DNA of 64,000 nucleotides from Kocuria rosea. GTDB lineage: Bacteria > Actinomycetota > Actinomycetes > Actinomycetales > Micrococcaceae. How positions within the stretch are numbered: position 1 is the first letter of the stretch; each line of letters begins with the position of its first letter. The stretch lies in contig NZ_CP035103.1 in NCBI RefSeq assembly GCF_006094695.1, forward strand, positions 124,001 to 188,000, read 5' to 3'. Shown piece by piece: positions 18,567 through 27,160 of the stretch. The translations under genes and the position numbers were made by a program. The notes under the pieces are model-generated. The model did no database searches. It was not told the DNA's origin and saw nothing but the letters and a program-made list of their open reading frames with translations.

Positions 18567-19784
18567 CTACCGGGTCTCGGCCGGCGCGTTGCGGCGCCGC
18601 AGCGCCGCGTAGCCCAGGATGAGCAGGCCGGCCGCTGCCAGGCCGACACCCACCCAGGCGGGGGAGCGGTACCCCCAGCCGGCGGAGATGACCACACCGC
18701 CGAGGAACGCGCCCACGGCGTTGGCCAGGTTGAACGCCGCGTGGTTCATCGCGGCGGTCAGGGACGGGGCGTCCTTGGCCTCGCGCAGCAGGCGCACCTG
18801 GAGCGAGGTCGTGAAGATCGAGCCCATGATGCCGATCCACAGCGCGCCCAGGACGGCCGCGACGGGGACGTGGACGAACAGCGCGAAGAACGCCAGGGCC
18901 ACGCCGGACACGGCGCCGGCGCCGAGGGCGGTGCGCTCGATCGAGCGGTCGATGAGCGGGCCGGCCAGCAGCGAGCCCACGGTCATGCCCACGCCGAACA
19001 CGGCCAGCACCCACGGCACGGTGCCGATGTCGAGGCCGGTGAGCTCGGTCAGGGTCGGGGAGATGTAGGTGTAGACCGCGAACATGCCGCCGAAGCCGAT
19101 CGCCCCGGCGAGCAGCGTCAGGGCCACCTGGGGCCGGGCCAGGGCGCGGATCTCCTGGGCGGCCGAGGCCATGCCCTCGTTGCGGGTGCGCGGCACCCAC
19201 AGGGCCAGGGCGGCGATGGTCAGGGCGCCCAGGAGCACCACCAGGAGATAGGCGGAGCGCCAGCCGAGGGCCCCGCCCAGGGCCGCGGCGAAGGGCACGC
19301 CCACGATGTTCGCGATGGTGAGCCCCAGCATCACCCGGGCCACGGCCGTGCCGCGCCGTTCGCGGGCCACCAGGGAGGAGGCCACCACCGCGGCGACCCC
19401 GAAGTAGGCGCCGTGGGGCAGGCCGGCGAGGAACCGGGCCACGTAGAGCCACTCGAGGGAGGGCGCGGCGGCGGAGAGCCCGTTGCCCACCACGAACGTG
19501 AGCATCAGCGCCAGCAGCAGGGTCTTGCGCTCCACCCGGGCGGCGAGGGACGTGATGAGCGGCGCCCCGACCACCACGCCCAGGGCGTAGAGGGAGATGG
19601 ACTGGCCGACGGCGGGGATCGAGGCGCCGAAGTCCTCGGCGATGAACGGCAGGAGGCCCATCGAGGCGAACTCGGTGGTGCCGACTCCGAAGCCGCCCAT
19701 CGCCAGGGCGAAGATGGCGAGGCGGGTGCCGGCGGGACCGGGGGCGTTGACCACCTGGAGCAGGGCGGTGCGGGGTGCGGACAC
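18567..19784 (-). CDS. MFS transporter, DHA1/AraJ-like
   Basis: Drug:H+ antiporter-1 type major facilitator of 405 residues with 12 helices. It has the DHA1 opening ALAMGGFGVGTTEFASMGLLPFIAEDF, the loop SLAARVERKTLLL, motif C-like GLPHGAYFGVAAVVASSLVARERRGTAVA and a second-half AGPLIDRSIERTAL. It resembles sugar/drug effluxers of the AraJ/YdhP group. It stands alone between the acyltransferase gene and gcdH. The ATG at 19784 is followed directly by the typical N-terminus. Substrate unknown. Confidence 0.88.
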   Translation of the reverse strand: MSAPRTALLQVVNAPGPAGTRLAIFALAMGGFGVGTTEFASMGLLPFIAEDFGASIPAVGQSISLYALGVVVGAPLITSLAARVERKTLLLALMLTFVVGNGLSAAAPSLEWLYVARFLAGLPHGAYFGVAAVVASSLVARERRGTAVARVMLGLTIANIVGVPFAAALGGALGWRSAYLLVVLLGALTIAALALWVPRTRNEGMASAAQEIRALARPQVALTLLAGAIGFGGMFAVYTYISPTLTELTGLDIGTVPWVLAVFGVGMTVGSLLAGPLIDRSIERTALGAGAVSGVALAFFALFVHVPVAAVLGALWIGIMGSIFTTSLQVRLLREAKDAPSLTAAMNHAAFNLANAVGAFLGGVVISAGWGYRSPAWVGVGLAAAGLLILGYAALRRRNAPAETR

Positions 19785-19939
19785 GGCGGGTCCTTCCGGG
19801 GAGGGCGCAGGGACGGGGAACGAGCACGTCGTCGAGCCCGAAGGAAAGGGGAGGGGTGGCTTTCGATGCTACGCGCGTTCGCCCCGGTCTCCCATGCCTC
19901 CCGGTGTGATCTTCATCAGCCCGCCCGGCCGGCGCGTGC

Positions 19940-21118
19940 TCAGCGGAAGGCGGAGTGCCCGGTCAGCTGCTGGCCCAGGATGAGGGTGTGCACCTCGTCG
20001 GTGCCCTCGTAGGTGCGCACGGACTCCAGGTTGTTGGCGTGGCGCAGCGGCGAGTGCTCGAGGGTGACCCCGTTGCCGCCGAGCATCGTGCGCGCCTCCC
20101 GGCACACCTCGATCGCGATCCGGCAGTTGTTGAGCTTGCCCACCGAGATCATGTGGTTCTCCAGGCGGCCCTCGTCCTTGAGCCGCCCGATGCGCAGCGC
20201 CAGCAGCTGCCCCTTCTGGATCTCCAGGGCCATGTTCACCAGCTTCGCCTGCGAGAGCTGGTAGGCGGCGAGCGGCTTGTCGAACTGGATGCGCTGCTGG
20301 GAGTAGGCCAGTGCGGCGTCGAAGCTGTCGCGGGCCGCGCCCAGGGCGCCCCAGACGATCCCGTAGCGGGCCTCGTTGAGGCACGAGAACGGTCCCCGCA
20401 GACCGGGGTGGTGAGGCAGGATCGCGTCGGCGGGCAGCCGGACGTCCTCGAGGGCGATGTCGCACTGGATGGAGGCGCGCATGGACAGCTTCGGCTCGAT
20501 CGGCGTGGCGGTGAACCCGGGGGTGTCCGTGGGCACGAGGAAGCCGCGGACGCGCTCCTGCCCGCTCTCGTCGACGGCCTTGGCCCAGATCACGGCCACG
20601 TGGGCGATCGAGGCGAGCCCGATCCAGCGCTTGGCGCCGTTGAGGACCCACTCGTCGCCCTCGCGCACCGCGGTGGTCGCCATGGTCGAGGGGTCCGAGC
20701 CGGCGGTGGGCTCGGTGAGGCCGAAGCACCCGATGATCTCGCCGGCGGCCATGCCGGGCAGCCAGCGCTGCTTCTGCTCCTCGGAGCCGTGCTTGGCGAT
20801 CGCGGACATCGCCAGCGAGCCCTGCACGGAGACGAACGTGCGCAGCCCGGAGTCCCCGGCCTCGAGCTCCTGCATCGCGATGCCGTACTGCACCGCGGAC
20901 TTCCCGGCGCACCCGTAGCCCTGGATGTGCATGCCGAGCAGTCCGAGCTGCGCCATCTCCGGGACGATCTCCTGCGGGAAGACGGCGTCGGCGAACCACC
21001 CGGCGATGTTCGGCCGGATCCGCCGGTCCACGAACTCGCGGACGGTGTCCCGGGTCTCGAGCTCCTCGGCGCTGAGGTCTGCTTCGACGTCGAGCAGGTC
21101 GGTCGCGGCGGCGTTCAT
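19940..21118 (-). CDS. gcdH: Glutaryl-CoA dehydrogenase
   Basis: FAD enzyme that oxidises and decarboxylates glutaryl-CoA to crotonyl-CoA, passing electrons to ETF. Length 392, as in the family. Segments match the GCDH subgroup of acyl-CoA dehydrogenases: IQGYGCAGKS, GCFGLTEPTAGSDPSTM, GPFSCLNEARYGIVWGALGA, MLGGNGVTLEH and RTYEGTDEVHTLILG. The catalytic base is E371. R93 (GLRTFVSVQ) falls where human GCDH has the Arg that binds the distal carboxylate. The start at 21118 (MNAAATDLLD) is preferred to the longer open frame because homology begins just after it. Divergent from the CoA-ester/TRAP operon that supplies the rest of the pathway. Confidence 0.9.
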   Translation of the reverse strand: MNAAATDLLDVEADLSAEELETRDTVREFVDRRIRPNIAGWFADAVFPQEIVPEMAQLGLLGMHIQGYGCAGKSAVQYGIAMQELEAGDSGLRTFVSVQGSLAMSAIAKHGSEEQKQRWLPGMAAGEIIGCFGLTEPTAGSDPSTMATTAVREGDEWVLNGAKRWIGLASIAHVAVIWAKAVDESGQERVRGFLVPTDTPGFTATPIEPKLSMRASIQCDIALEDVRLPADAILPHHPGLRGPFSCLNEARYGIVWGALGAARDSFDAALAYSQQRIQFDKPLAAYQLSQAKLVNMALEIQKGQLLALRIGRLKDEGRLENHMISVGKLNNCRIAIEVCREARTMLGGNGVTLEHSPLRHANNLESVRTYEGTDEVHTLILGQQLTGHSAFR

Positions 21119-21200
21119 GGGTCCTCCTGGGGATCGGGGTGCGGGGGTGCCTCTGACGAGGATGACGCATGCGTGACCTGGGCAACACACCTCGCTCGAT

Positions 21201-21245
21201 ATTTGAGTTTTAGGTATCACTGAACTGCACATTAGGTATTTGAGG
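21201..21245. promoter_or_regulatory. Paired direct repeats in an AT-rich divergent promoter
   Basis: TTAGGTAT occurs at 21210-21217 and 21232-21239, 22 bp apart (about two helix turns). ATTTGAG occurs at 21201-21207 and 21238-21244. The region is strikingly AT-rich for this genome and lies between gcdH (-) and the crotonase operon (+). A regulator, perhaps the LysR protein at 31534-32463, could bind here. Confidence 0.45.
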
Positions 21246-21307
21246 TTTCACAGTGGGTCGTGGGAATGTGATCTGCACGACACCCATCCACCCCTCGGAG
21301 GACTCCT

Positions 21308-22111
21308 GTGACCCGATCGTCCCCCCGCGCCGTCGACGTCCCGCCCCGGGTGCGCATCGAGCGCACCGGTGCCGTGGCCGTGCTGACGCTCGACGACGAA
21401 CGACGCCGCAACGTGCTCGGCCCCGAGCTGCGCACCCGGCTGCGGGCCGCCCTGGCGGAGCTCGCCGCGGACCCCGGGATCGGCGCCCTGGTGCTCACCG
21501 GCGCGGGAGGCTGCTTCAGCGGCGGCGGCGACCTCGCCTCCATGCCGCCCGCCGGTCCGGTCGAGTCCGCCGCCCGGATGGCCGAGGTGGCCGGGCTCGT
21601 GCAGGAGCTCGCGCAGCTGGAGAAGCCGGTCGTGGCCGCGGTGACCGGGCCCGCCGCCGGCGTGGCCGTCGGCCTGGTGTGCTGCTGCGACGTGGTGGTG
21701 GCCGGCGAGAGCGCCCGGTTCCTGTTTCCGTTCACCCGCCTGGGCCTGGCCCCGGACGGCGGGCTGGTGCACTCCCTGGTCCAGCGCACGGGTGCGGCCC
21801 GCGCCCGGCGGATCCTGCTGGAGGCCGCCCCGGTGGACGCCGCCACCGCCCTGGACGCGGGGCTGGCCGACCACGTGCTGCCGGACCCGGACGTGCTCGG
21901 CGCCGCGGTCGCCCGCGCCGCGGAGCTCGCCGGCCGGGCCCCGCTCGCCGTCGCCGCCGTGAAGCGGGGGATCCGCGAGGCCTCCGGCTCTCTCGGCGAG
22001 GCCCTGGACTTCGAGCGGGACCACCAGCCCGCGCTCTTCGGCACCGCCGACTTCCTGGAGGGCAAGCAGTCGTTCTTCGAGAAGCGGGTCCCCTCCTTCT
22101 CCGGGCGCTGA
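21308..22111 (+). CDS. Crotonase-family protein, PaaG-like enoyl-CoA isomerase
   Basis: Crotonase-fold CoA-ester enzyme (267 residues). The oxyanion-hole segments are LVLTGAGGCFSGGGDLASM and AVTGPAAGVAVGLVCCCDVV. The two Glu of true hydratases are missing: the first site reads AVGLV and the second lies in FTRLGLAPDGGLV, which instead supplies D150, as in PaaG-type isomerases. Double-bond isomerisation of an unsaturated acyl-CoA is therefore likelier than hydration. Start is GTG at 21308 with GGAGGA seven bases upstream. First gene of the operon diverging from gcdH. Confidence 0.8.
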   Translation: MTRSSPRAVDVPPRVRIERTGAVAVLTLDDERRRNVLGPELRTRLRAALAELAADPGIGALVLTGAGGCFSGGGDLASMPPAGPVESAARMAEVAGLVQELAQLEKPVVAAVTGPAAGVAVGLVCCCDVVVAGESARFLFPFTRLGLAPDGGLVHSLVQRTGAARARRILLEAAPVDAATALDAGLADHVLPDPDVLGAAVARAAELAGRAPLAVAAVKRGIREASGSLGEALDFERDHQPALFGTADFLEGKQSFFEKRVPSFSGR

Positions 22112-22140
22112 GCGCCCCCACCGCACGTCGAAAGGTCATC

Positions 22141-23298
22141 ATGAGGACAACGAAGTCACGGCTCGCCGCTCTGGGCGCCGTCGCGGTGCTGGGTCTGACC
22201 GGCTGCGCGAGCGCCGAGGGGGACGAGCCGGTGGGCCCCAACGGCCTGCCGCAGCAGCTGGTGTGGTCCACCTACAACGTGGGCACCGGCACCTACAACG
22301 ATCTCGCCGCCATCGCGAACACCCTCACCAACGAGGAGGGGGTGCAGGTGCGGCTGATGACGGCCGACACCGGCATCGGCCGGCTGGCGCCCCTCGTGAA
22401 CGGCACCGTGGACTACTCGCGGGCCGGGGACGAGTACTACTACGCCTTCGAGGGCGACTACGAGTACGCCAGCGAGGAGTGGGGCCCCCAGGACATCCGC
22501 ATGGTGTGGGCGCCGCTGGGCAACTACGGCCTGCTGGTGCGCGAGGACAGCGGCATCGACTCCTTCGCGGACCTCGAGGGCAAGCGGTTCCCCGAGCTGA
22601 CCGCCAACACGTCCATCAACAACAAGATGGAGGGCTTCCTCAACTACGGCGGCCTGACCGGGGAGGACGTCCAGAAGGTCCCCATCTCCTACGGCGAGCA
22701 GATCGCCGGTCTCGAGGCGGGCCAGATCGACGCCCTGTACCAGAACGTGGTCGGCTCCAACATCGACGAGCTCGCGTCCTCCACGGACGTCAAGTGGCTG
22801 GGCTTCGACGACCCGGACCCGGCCCGCTACGAGACCTGGGAGGAGCTCATGCCCATGGTGTCGGTCGGCGAGGTCACGAACGCCGCCGGGATGGACGAGG
22901 GCGAGAGCGCCCGCGTCCTCGAGTACACGATCCCGCTGACCACGATGGGTTCCCGCGACGCGGACGAGGTCTACCACCTCGTGAAGTCGATGGTCGAGAA
23001 CTACGAGCACTACGAGGGCACCACCCCGGACACGAAGCAGTTCGCCTTCGACGCCGTGCTCAAGGAGCCGCTGGTGGTCCCCTTCCACGAGGGCACCGTC
23101 CGCTACTTCGAGGAGCGCGGCGTGTGGACCGAGGAGCTGGAGCGGAAGAACGACGAGCTGATCGAGCGCGGCGAGCGGATGCGCGAGGCCTGGCCCGGCG
23201 TCGTCGAGTCCTCCTCCTCCGCGGAGGAGCTCGAGCAGAACTGGACGGACTGGAAGACCGACGAGCTGGACGGCGAGGAGACCGACGATGCGAACTGA
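22141..23298 (+). CDS. TAXI-family TRAP transporter substrate-binding lipoprotein
   Basis: Receptor for a TRAP transporter (385 residues). The signal peptide ends in the lipobox LTGC, so the mature protein is anchored at Cys22. TAXI-type features are WSTYNVGTGTYNDLAAIANTL at the mature start, RLMTADTGIGRLAPLVNGTVDYSRAG, and the gene context of a fused permease. The C-terminus is acidic and Ser-rich (SSSSAEELEQNWTDW). ATG 22141 follows GAAAGG. The permease ATG lies inside its last codons (11-bp overlap). Among CoA-ester enzymes of glutarate breakdown, the ligand is likely glutarate or a similar dicarboxylate. Confidence 0.9.
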   Translation: MRTTKSRLAALGAVAVLGLTGCASAEGDEPVGPNGLPQQLVWSTYNVGTGTYNDLAAIANTLTNEEGVQVRLMTADTGIGRLAPLVNGTVDYSRAGDEYYYAFEGDYEYASEEWGPQDIRMVWAPLGNYGLLVREDSGIDSFADLEGKRFPELTANTSINNKMEGFLNYGGLTGEDVQKVPISYGEQIAGLEAGQIDALYQNVVGSNIDELASSTDVKWLGFDDPDPARYETWEELMPMVSVGEVTNAAGMDEGESARVLEYTIPLTTMGSRDADEVYHLVKSMVENYEHYEGTTPDTKQFAFDAVLKEPLVVPFHEGTVRYFEERGVWTEELERKNDELIERGERMREAWPGVVESSSSAEELEQNWTDWKTDELDGEETDDAN

Positions 23299-25300
23299 GA
23301 CCCGGGTGACACCGTTCTGGCGGACGGTGGTGATCGTGCTGACCGTCCTGGGCGTGCTGCTGGCCATGAACCAGGTCTTCTTCTGGAACGTGGGCGGGCT
23401 GTCCCTGCTGACCAACTCCTACCTGTACCTCATCCTGGCGGTGTTCCTGCCGGTCGTGTTCATCGTCAACCCCCTGCGCAGGATCCCGCTCGCCCAGCAG
23501 GTGGAGGCCCAGCAGGAGCACGGATCCGGCGGCAGCACCGCCCCGGTCCGCGAGCGCCGGGTCCAGTGGTTCGACGTCCTGCTCATGGTCGTCGCGGCGG
23601 CCGTGTGCGGCTACTTCGCGGTCAACGGGACGCGGATCAAGGACTTCGGCTGGGAGTACATGGCGCCCACCACCGCCACGGTCGCCGCGTTCGTGCTGTG
23701 GCTCGTGGTGCTCGAGGCCCTGCGCCGCACCGGCGGGCTGACGGTGACGGTCATCGCGCTGCTCTTCTCCCTGTACCCGCTGGTCGCCGAGAACCTGCCG
23801 ATCGGCGTCCTGCAGGGCGTCACCTACGACCTGCCGACCCTGGCGCAGGTGCACATCATGGGCGCCGAGGGCGTGCTGGGCCTGCCCATCCAGACCGCGG
23901 CGACCATCCTGATCGGCTTCCTGGTCTTCGGGGTGGCCCTGCAGCACACCGGCGGCGCGGACTTCTTCCACAACCTCTCCATGTCGATCTTCGGCCGGTA
24001 CCGCGGCGGCGCGGCGAAGGTGTCCGTGGCCAGCAGCGCCGCGATGGGCATGATGAGCGGCAGCGCCGTCTCCAACGTCCTGACCACCGGGCCCATGACC
24101 ATCCCGGCCATGAAGCGCTCCGGGTTCAGCCCCACCTACGCGGGCGGCATCGAGGCCACGGCGTCCTCCGGCGGGTCCATCACCCCGCCGATCATGGGCA
24201 CCGCGGCGTTCCTGATGGTCTCCTTCGTGGGCGTGCCCTACACGGAGATCCTGGTGGCCGCGACCATCCCGGCGGTCCTCTACTTCCTCGGCATCTACCT
24301 GCAGGTGGACGGCTACGCCGCCCGCAAGGGGCTCAAGGGCGTGCCCGTGGCCCAGCTGCCCCGGGCCCTCGCCACGCTCGTCCGGGGCTGGCCCTACGTC
24401 CTGGCCCTGGCCCTGCTGACCGGGCTGCTGTTCCTCACGAACTCCGAGACCCAGGTGCCGTACTGGGTGATCCTGGTGCTGCTGGTCGTGGCCGTGCTGC
24501 GCCCGGGCCAGAAGTTCGGGCTGCGGGAGTTCGCCGACTTCCTCGTGGAGTCCGGCCGGACGCTGGGCAACATCATCGGCATCATCGCCGGCGTGGGCCT
24601 GATCGTCGGCGGTCTCACCGCCACGGGCGTGAGCCTGTCCCTGGCCCGCGAGCTGGTCTCGCTGGTCGGCGACAACGTGGTCCTCATCCTCGTCGCCGGC
24701 GCCGTCACCTGCTTCATCCTCGGCATGGGCATGACGATCTCCGCGGCCTACGTGTTCCTGGCGATCGTCATGGTCCCGGCGGTCATCGACCTGGGCGTCA
24801 ACCCGCTCGCGGCGCACCTGTTCGTCATCTACTGGGCGTCCGTCTCCTACATCACCCCGCCGGTGGGTCTCGCCGCCTTCGCCGCGGCGGGCCTGGCCAA
24901 GGCTCCCGCCATGGCCACCAGCGTGGCGGCCATGAAGCTCGGCGCGGTGAAGTACATCGTCCCGTTCGGCTTCGCCCTCAACCCCGCGCTGGTCGCCCAG
25001 GACTCGCCCGGCCGGATCCTGCTGGCCTTCGCCCTGAGCATCGTGGGCGTCTACGCCCTGGCCTCCGCCATCGAGGGCTGGACGGTCGGCTTCGACCGCC
25101 GGATGCCCGTCCTGTTCCGGGTCGCGGCCGCGGTCGGCGGGTTCCTGCTGTTCCTGCCCACGCCGCTCAGCGCCGTCGCCGGCCTGGTCCTCGTGGCCGG
25201 GAGCGTGCTGCTGACCTTCCTCACCGTGCGGACCGGACCCACGGACGACGACGACGCCGCTCCCGCCCCGGCCCCTGCGCCCGCCACCGCCACCGTCTGA
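23288..25300 (+). CDS. TRAP transporter fused permease (DctQ-DctM, TAXI type)
   Basis: Single 670-residue permease combining the small (about 4-helix) and large (12-helix or more) TRAP subunits, as usual in TAXI systems. DctM-like motifs in the second part are AAMGMMSGSAVSNVLTTGPMTIPAMKRSG (near residues 245-275), TASSGGSITPPIMGTAAFLM, ILGMGMTISAAYVFLAIVM and YWASVSYITPPVGLAAF. It acts with the upstream lipoprotein, drawing on the sodium or proton gradient. The tail is an acidic then Ala/Pro repeat. It overlaps the receptor gene by 11 bp and is followed 15 bp later by the enoyl-CoA hydratase. Confidence 0.92.
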   Translation: MRTETRVTPFWRTVVIVLTVLGVLLAMNQVFFWNVGGLSLLTNSYLYLILAVFLPVVFIVNPLRRIPLAQQVEAQQEHGSGGSTAPVRERRVQWFDVLLMVVAAAVCGYFAVNGTRIKDFGWEYMAPTTATVAAFVLWLVVLEALRRTGGLTVTVIALLFSLYPLVAENLPIGVLQGVTYDLPTLAQVHIMGAEGVLGLPIQTAATILIGFLVFGVALQHTGGADFFHNLSMSIFGRYRGGAAKVSVASSAAMGMMSGSAVSNVLTTGPMTIPAMKRSGFSPTYAGGIEATASSGGSITPPIMGTAAFLMVSFVGVPYTEILVAATIPAVLYFLGIYLQVDGYAARKGLKGVPVAQLPRALATLVRGWPYVLALALLTGLLFLTNSETQVPYWVILVLLVVAVLRPGQKFGLREFADFLVESGRTLGNIIGIIAGVGLIVGGLTATGVSLSLARELVSLVGDNVVLILVAGAVTCFILGMGMTISAAYVFLAIVMVPAVIDLGVNPLAAHLFVIYWASVSYITPPVGLAAFAAAGLAKAPAMATSVAAMKLGAVKYIVPFGFALNPALVAQDSPGRILLAFALSIVGVYALASAIEGWTVGFDRRMPVLFRVAAAVGGFLLFLPTPLSAVAGLVLVAGSVLLTFLTVRTGPTDDDDAAPAPAPAPATATV

Positions 25301-25315
25301 CCGGAAGGACCCGCC

Positions 25316-26170
25316 ATGACCGACACCACCACGGACACCACCACGGACACCACCACCACGCCCGGCAACAGCACGAGCACCGCCCTCGACACCGGGACCG
25401 GCACCGTCACGGCCGAGCTCAGGGGCAGGGTCGCCGTCGTCACCGTGAACCGCCCCGAGGTGCGCAACGCCCTGAACGTCGGGGTGCTGGACGGGATCGA
25501 GGCGGCGCTCGACGCGCTGGAGCGGCGCGAGGACGCCGGCGCCGTCGTCTTCACCGGCGCGGGGGAGAAGGCCTTCGTGGCCGGGGCGGACATCTCCCAG
25601 CTGGTCGGCTACACGCTGCGGGACGGCCTGCGGGCCCGGATGCAGCGCCTCTGGGACCGGATCCAGGACCTCGAGCTGCCCACGATCGCCGCGGTCAACG
25701 GCTTCGCGCTGGGCGGGGGCAACGAGCTGGCGATGTCCTGCGACATCCGCGTGGCGGCCGCCGGCGCCCGGTTCGGACTGCCCGAGACCAACCTCGGCAT
25801 CCTGCCCGGCGCCGGCGGCACCCAGCGGCTGTCCCGGCTCGTCGGGCTCGGCCGGGCCCAGGAGATGATCCTCACCGGCCGGATCATCGACGCGGAGGAG
25901 GCCCTGCGCATCGGCCTGGTGACCAGCGTGGTCCCGGCGGACGAGCTGATGGACGCGGCGCTCGCCACCGCGGACTCGATCCTCGCCAAGGGCCCCCTGG
26001 CGGTGCGGCTGGCCAAGCTCGTGGTGCGCAACGGCGCCGAGACGGACCAGCGCACCGGGCTGCTGCTCGAGCGGCTGGCCCAGTCCCTGCTCTACGCCTC
26101 CGACGAGAAGGCCGAGGGTGCGAGCGCCTTCCTGGAGAAGCGCCCAGCCCGCTTCCGCGACGACGACTGA
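25316..26170 (+). CDS. Enoyl-CoA hydratase (crotonase)
   Basis: Hydrates crotonyl-CoA-type esters to 3-hydroxyacyl-CoA. 284 residues with both catalytic Glu: E137 in GGGNELAMSCD and E157 in LPETNLGILPGAGGTQRL. The oxyanion-hole segment is EKAFVAGADISQL. Before the domain (from about residue 33) lies an odd Thr/Asp repeat (TDTTTDTTTDTTTTPGN), encoded by a tandem ACCACGGACACC-type repeat, which may vary in length between strains. In the pathway it acts after glutaryl-CoA dehydrogenase and before the adjacent 3-hydroxyacyl-CoA dehydrogenase. Confidence 0.9.
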   Translation: MTDTTTDTTTDTTTTPGNSTSTALDTGTGTVTAELRGRVAVVTVNRPEVRNALNVGVLDGIEAALDALERREDAGAVVFTGAGEKAFVAGADISQLVGYTLRDGLRARMQRLWDRIQDLELPTIAAVNGFALGGGNELAMSCDIRVAAAGARFGLPETNLGILPGAGGTQRLSRLVGLGRAQEMILTGRIIDAEEALRIGLVTSVVPADELMDAALATADSILAKGPLAVRLAKLVVRNGAETDQRTGLLLERLAQSLLYASDEKAEGASAFLEKRPARFRDDD

Positions 26171-26244
26171 CCACCGGCCCCAGCCCCGGTCCCGAACCCT
26201 GTGGCCCCACCGACGGGTCCCACCACAACCTCCGAGGAGCAGAC

Positions 26245-27126
26245 ATGAACCCCCAGCCGAGCATCGACGCCGTCCGAGACGTCCTGGTCGTGGGATCCGG
26301 TGCCATGGGCACCCAGATCGGGGCGGTCTTCGCCCTCGCCGGCTACACCGTCACCACCAGCGACCTCGACCCCGCCGCCCTCGAACGGTCCCGGGACGAG
26401 GTGCACCGCCGCCTCGGCCGGCTCGCCGAGAAGGGCAGCCGGAGCCGGGCGGATGTCGACGCCGCCCTCGCCCGGATGGCGTACACCACCGACTCCCTCG
26501 AGGCGGCCCGCAGCACCGACTTCGTGCTCGAGGCCGCCGTGGAGCGCCTCGACATCAAGCGGCAGCTGTTCGCGGACCTGGACGAGGCCGCCCCCGAGCA
26601 CGCGATCCTCGCGACCAACTCCTCGACCATCCCCTCGTCCCTGCTCACGGACGCGACCGGCCGCCCGGACCGGGTGTGCAACATGCACTTCTTCAACCCG
26701 GCGCTGGTCATGGCCTGCGTCGAGGTGGTGCGCAACCCGCAGACCTCCGACGCCACCGCGGAGACCACCACGGAGCTCGCCCGCCGGCTCGGCAAGCAGC
26801 CCGTGCGGCTCCACCACGAGGTCCCCGGCTTCGTGGCCAACCGCCTCCTCGGGGCCCTGCGGGACGAGGCGCTGCGCCTCGAGGCCGACGGCGTGGCGAG
26901 CTTCGAGGACATCGACGTGGCCGCGCGGACGGCCCTGGGCCACCCCATGGGGCCGTTCGAGCTCATGGACCTGGTCGGCATCGACGTGGCCTACCTGATC
27001 CGGCTGGCCCAGCACGAGCAGAGCGGGGACCCCGACGACCTCCCGCACCCCTCCGTGGAGAAGCTCTACGAGCAGGGCCGGTACGGCCGCAAGACCGGCC
27101 GCGGCTGGTACGAGTACGCCGGCTGA
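26245..27126 (+). CDS. 3-hydroxyacyl-CoA (3-hydroxybutyryl-CoA-type) dehydrogenase
   Basis: NAD(P)-dependent oxidation of 3-hydroxybutyryl-CoA to acetoacetyl-CoA. 293 residues, the length of the stand-alone FadB2/PaaH/Hbd type. The Rossmann motif is VVGSGAMGTQIGAVFALAGY; substrate-side residues are NSST (124-128), H148 (NMHFFNP) and E160 (MACVEVV); the C-terminal helical domain has GFVANRLLGALRDEALRL and GHPMGPFELMDLVGIDV and ends in GRKTGRGWYEY. The start at 26245 has GAGGAG upstream. Between the hydratase and the CoA-transferase it supplies the third oxidative step of the pathway. Confidence 0.9.
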   Translation: MNPQPSIDAVRDVLVVGSGAMGTQIGAVFALAGYTVTTSDLDPAALERSRDEVHRRLGRLAEKGSRSRADVDAALARMAYTTDSLEAARSTDFVLEAAVERLDIKRQLFADLDEAAPEHAILATNSSTIPSSLLTDATGRPDRVCNMHFFNPALVMACVEVVRNPQTSDATAETTTELARRLGKQPVRLHHEVPGFVANRLLGALRDEALRLEADGVASFEDIDVAARTALGHPMGPFELMDLVGIDVAYLIRLAQHEQSGDPDDLPHPSVEKLYEQGRYGRKTGRGWYEYAG

Positions 27127-27160
27127 GCCCGGACGAGACGCGACGACGAAAAGAGAGAAC

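Noticed and set aside
16263..20012. Very long open frames over several genes on both strands (for example 16263-20012 + and 16312-19827 -)
   Set aside because: They overlap well-supported genes, and their products are Arg/Pro/Gly/Ala-rich without domains. They are the usual shadow frames of GC-rich DNA.
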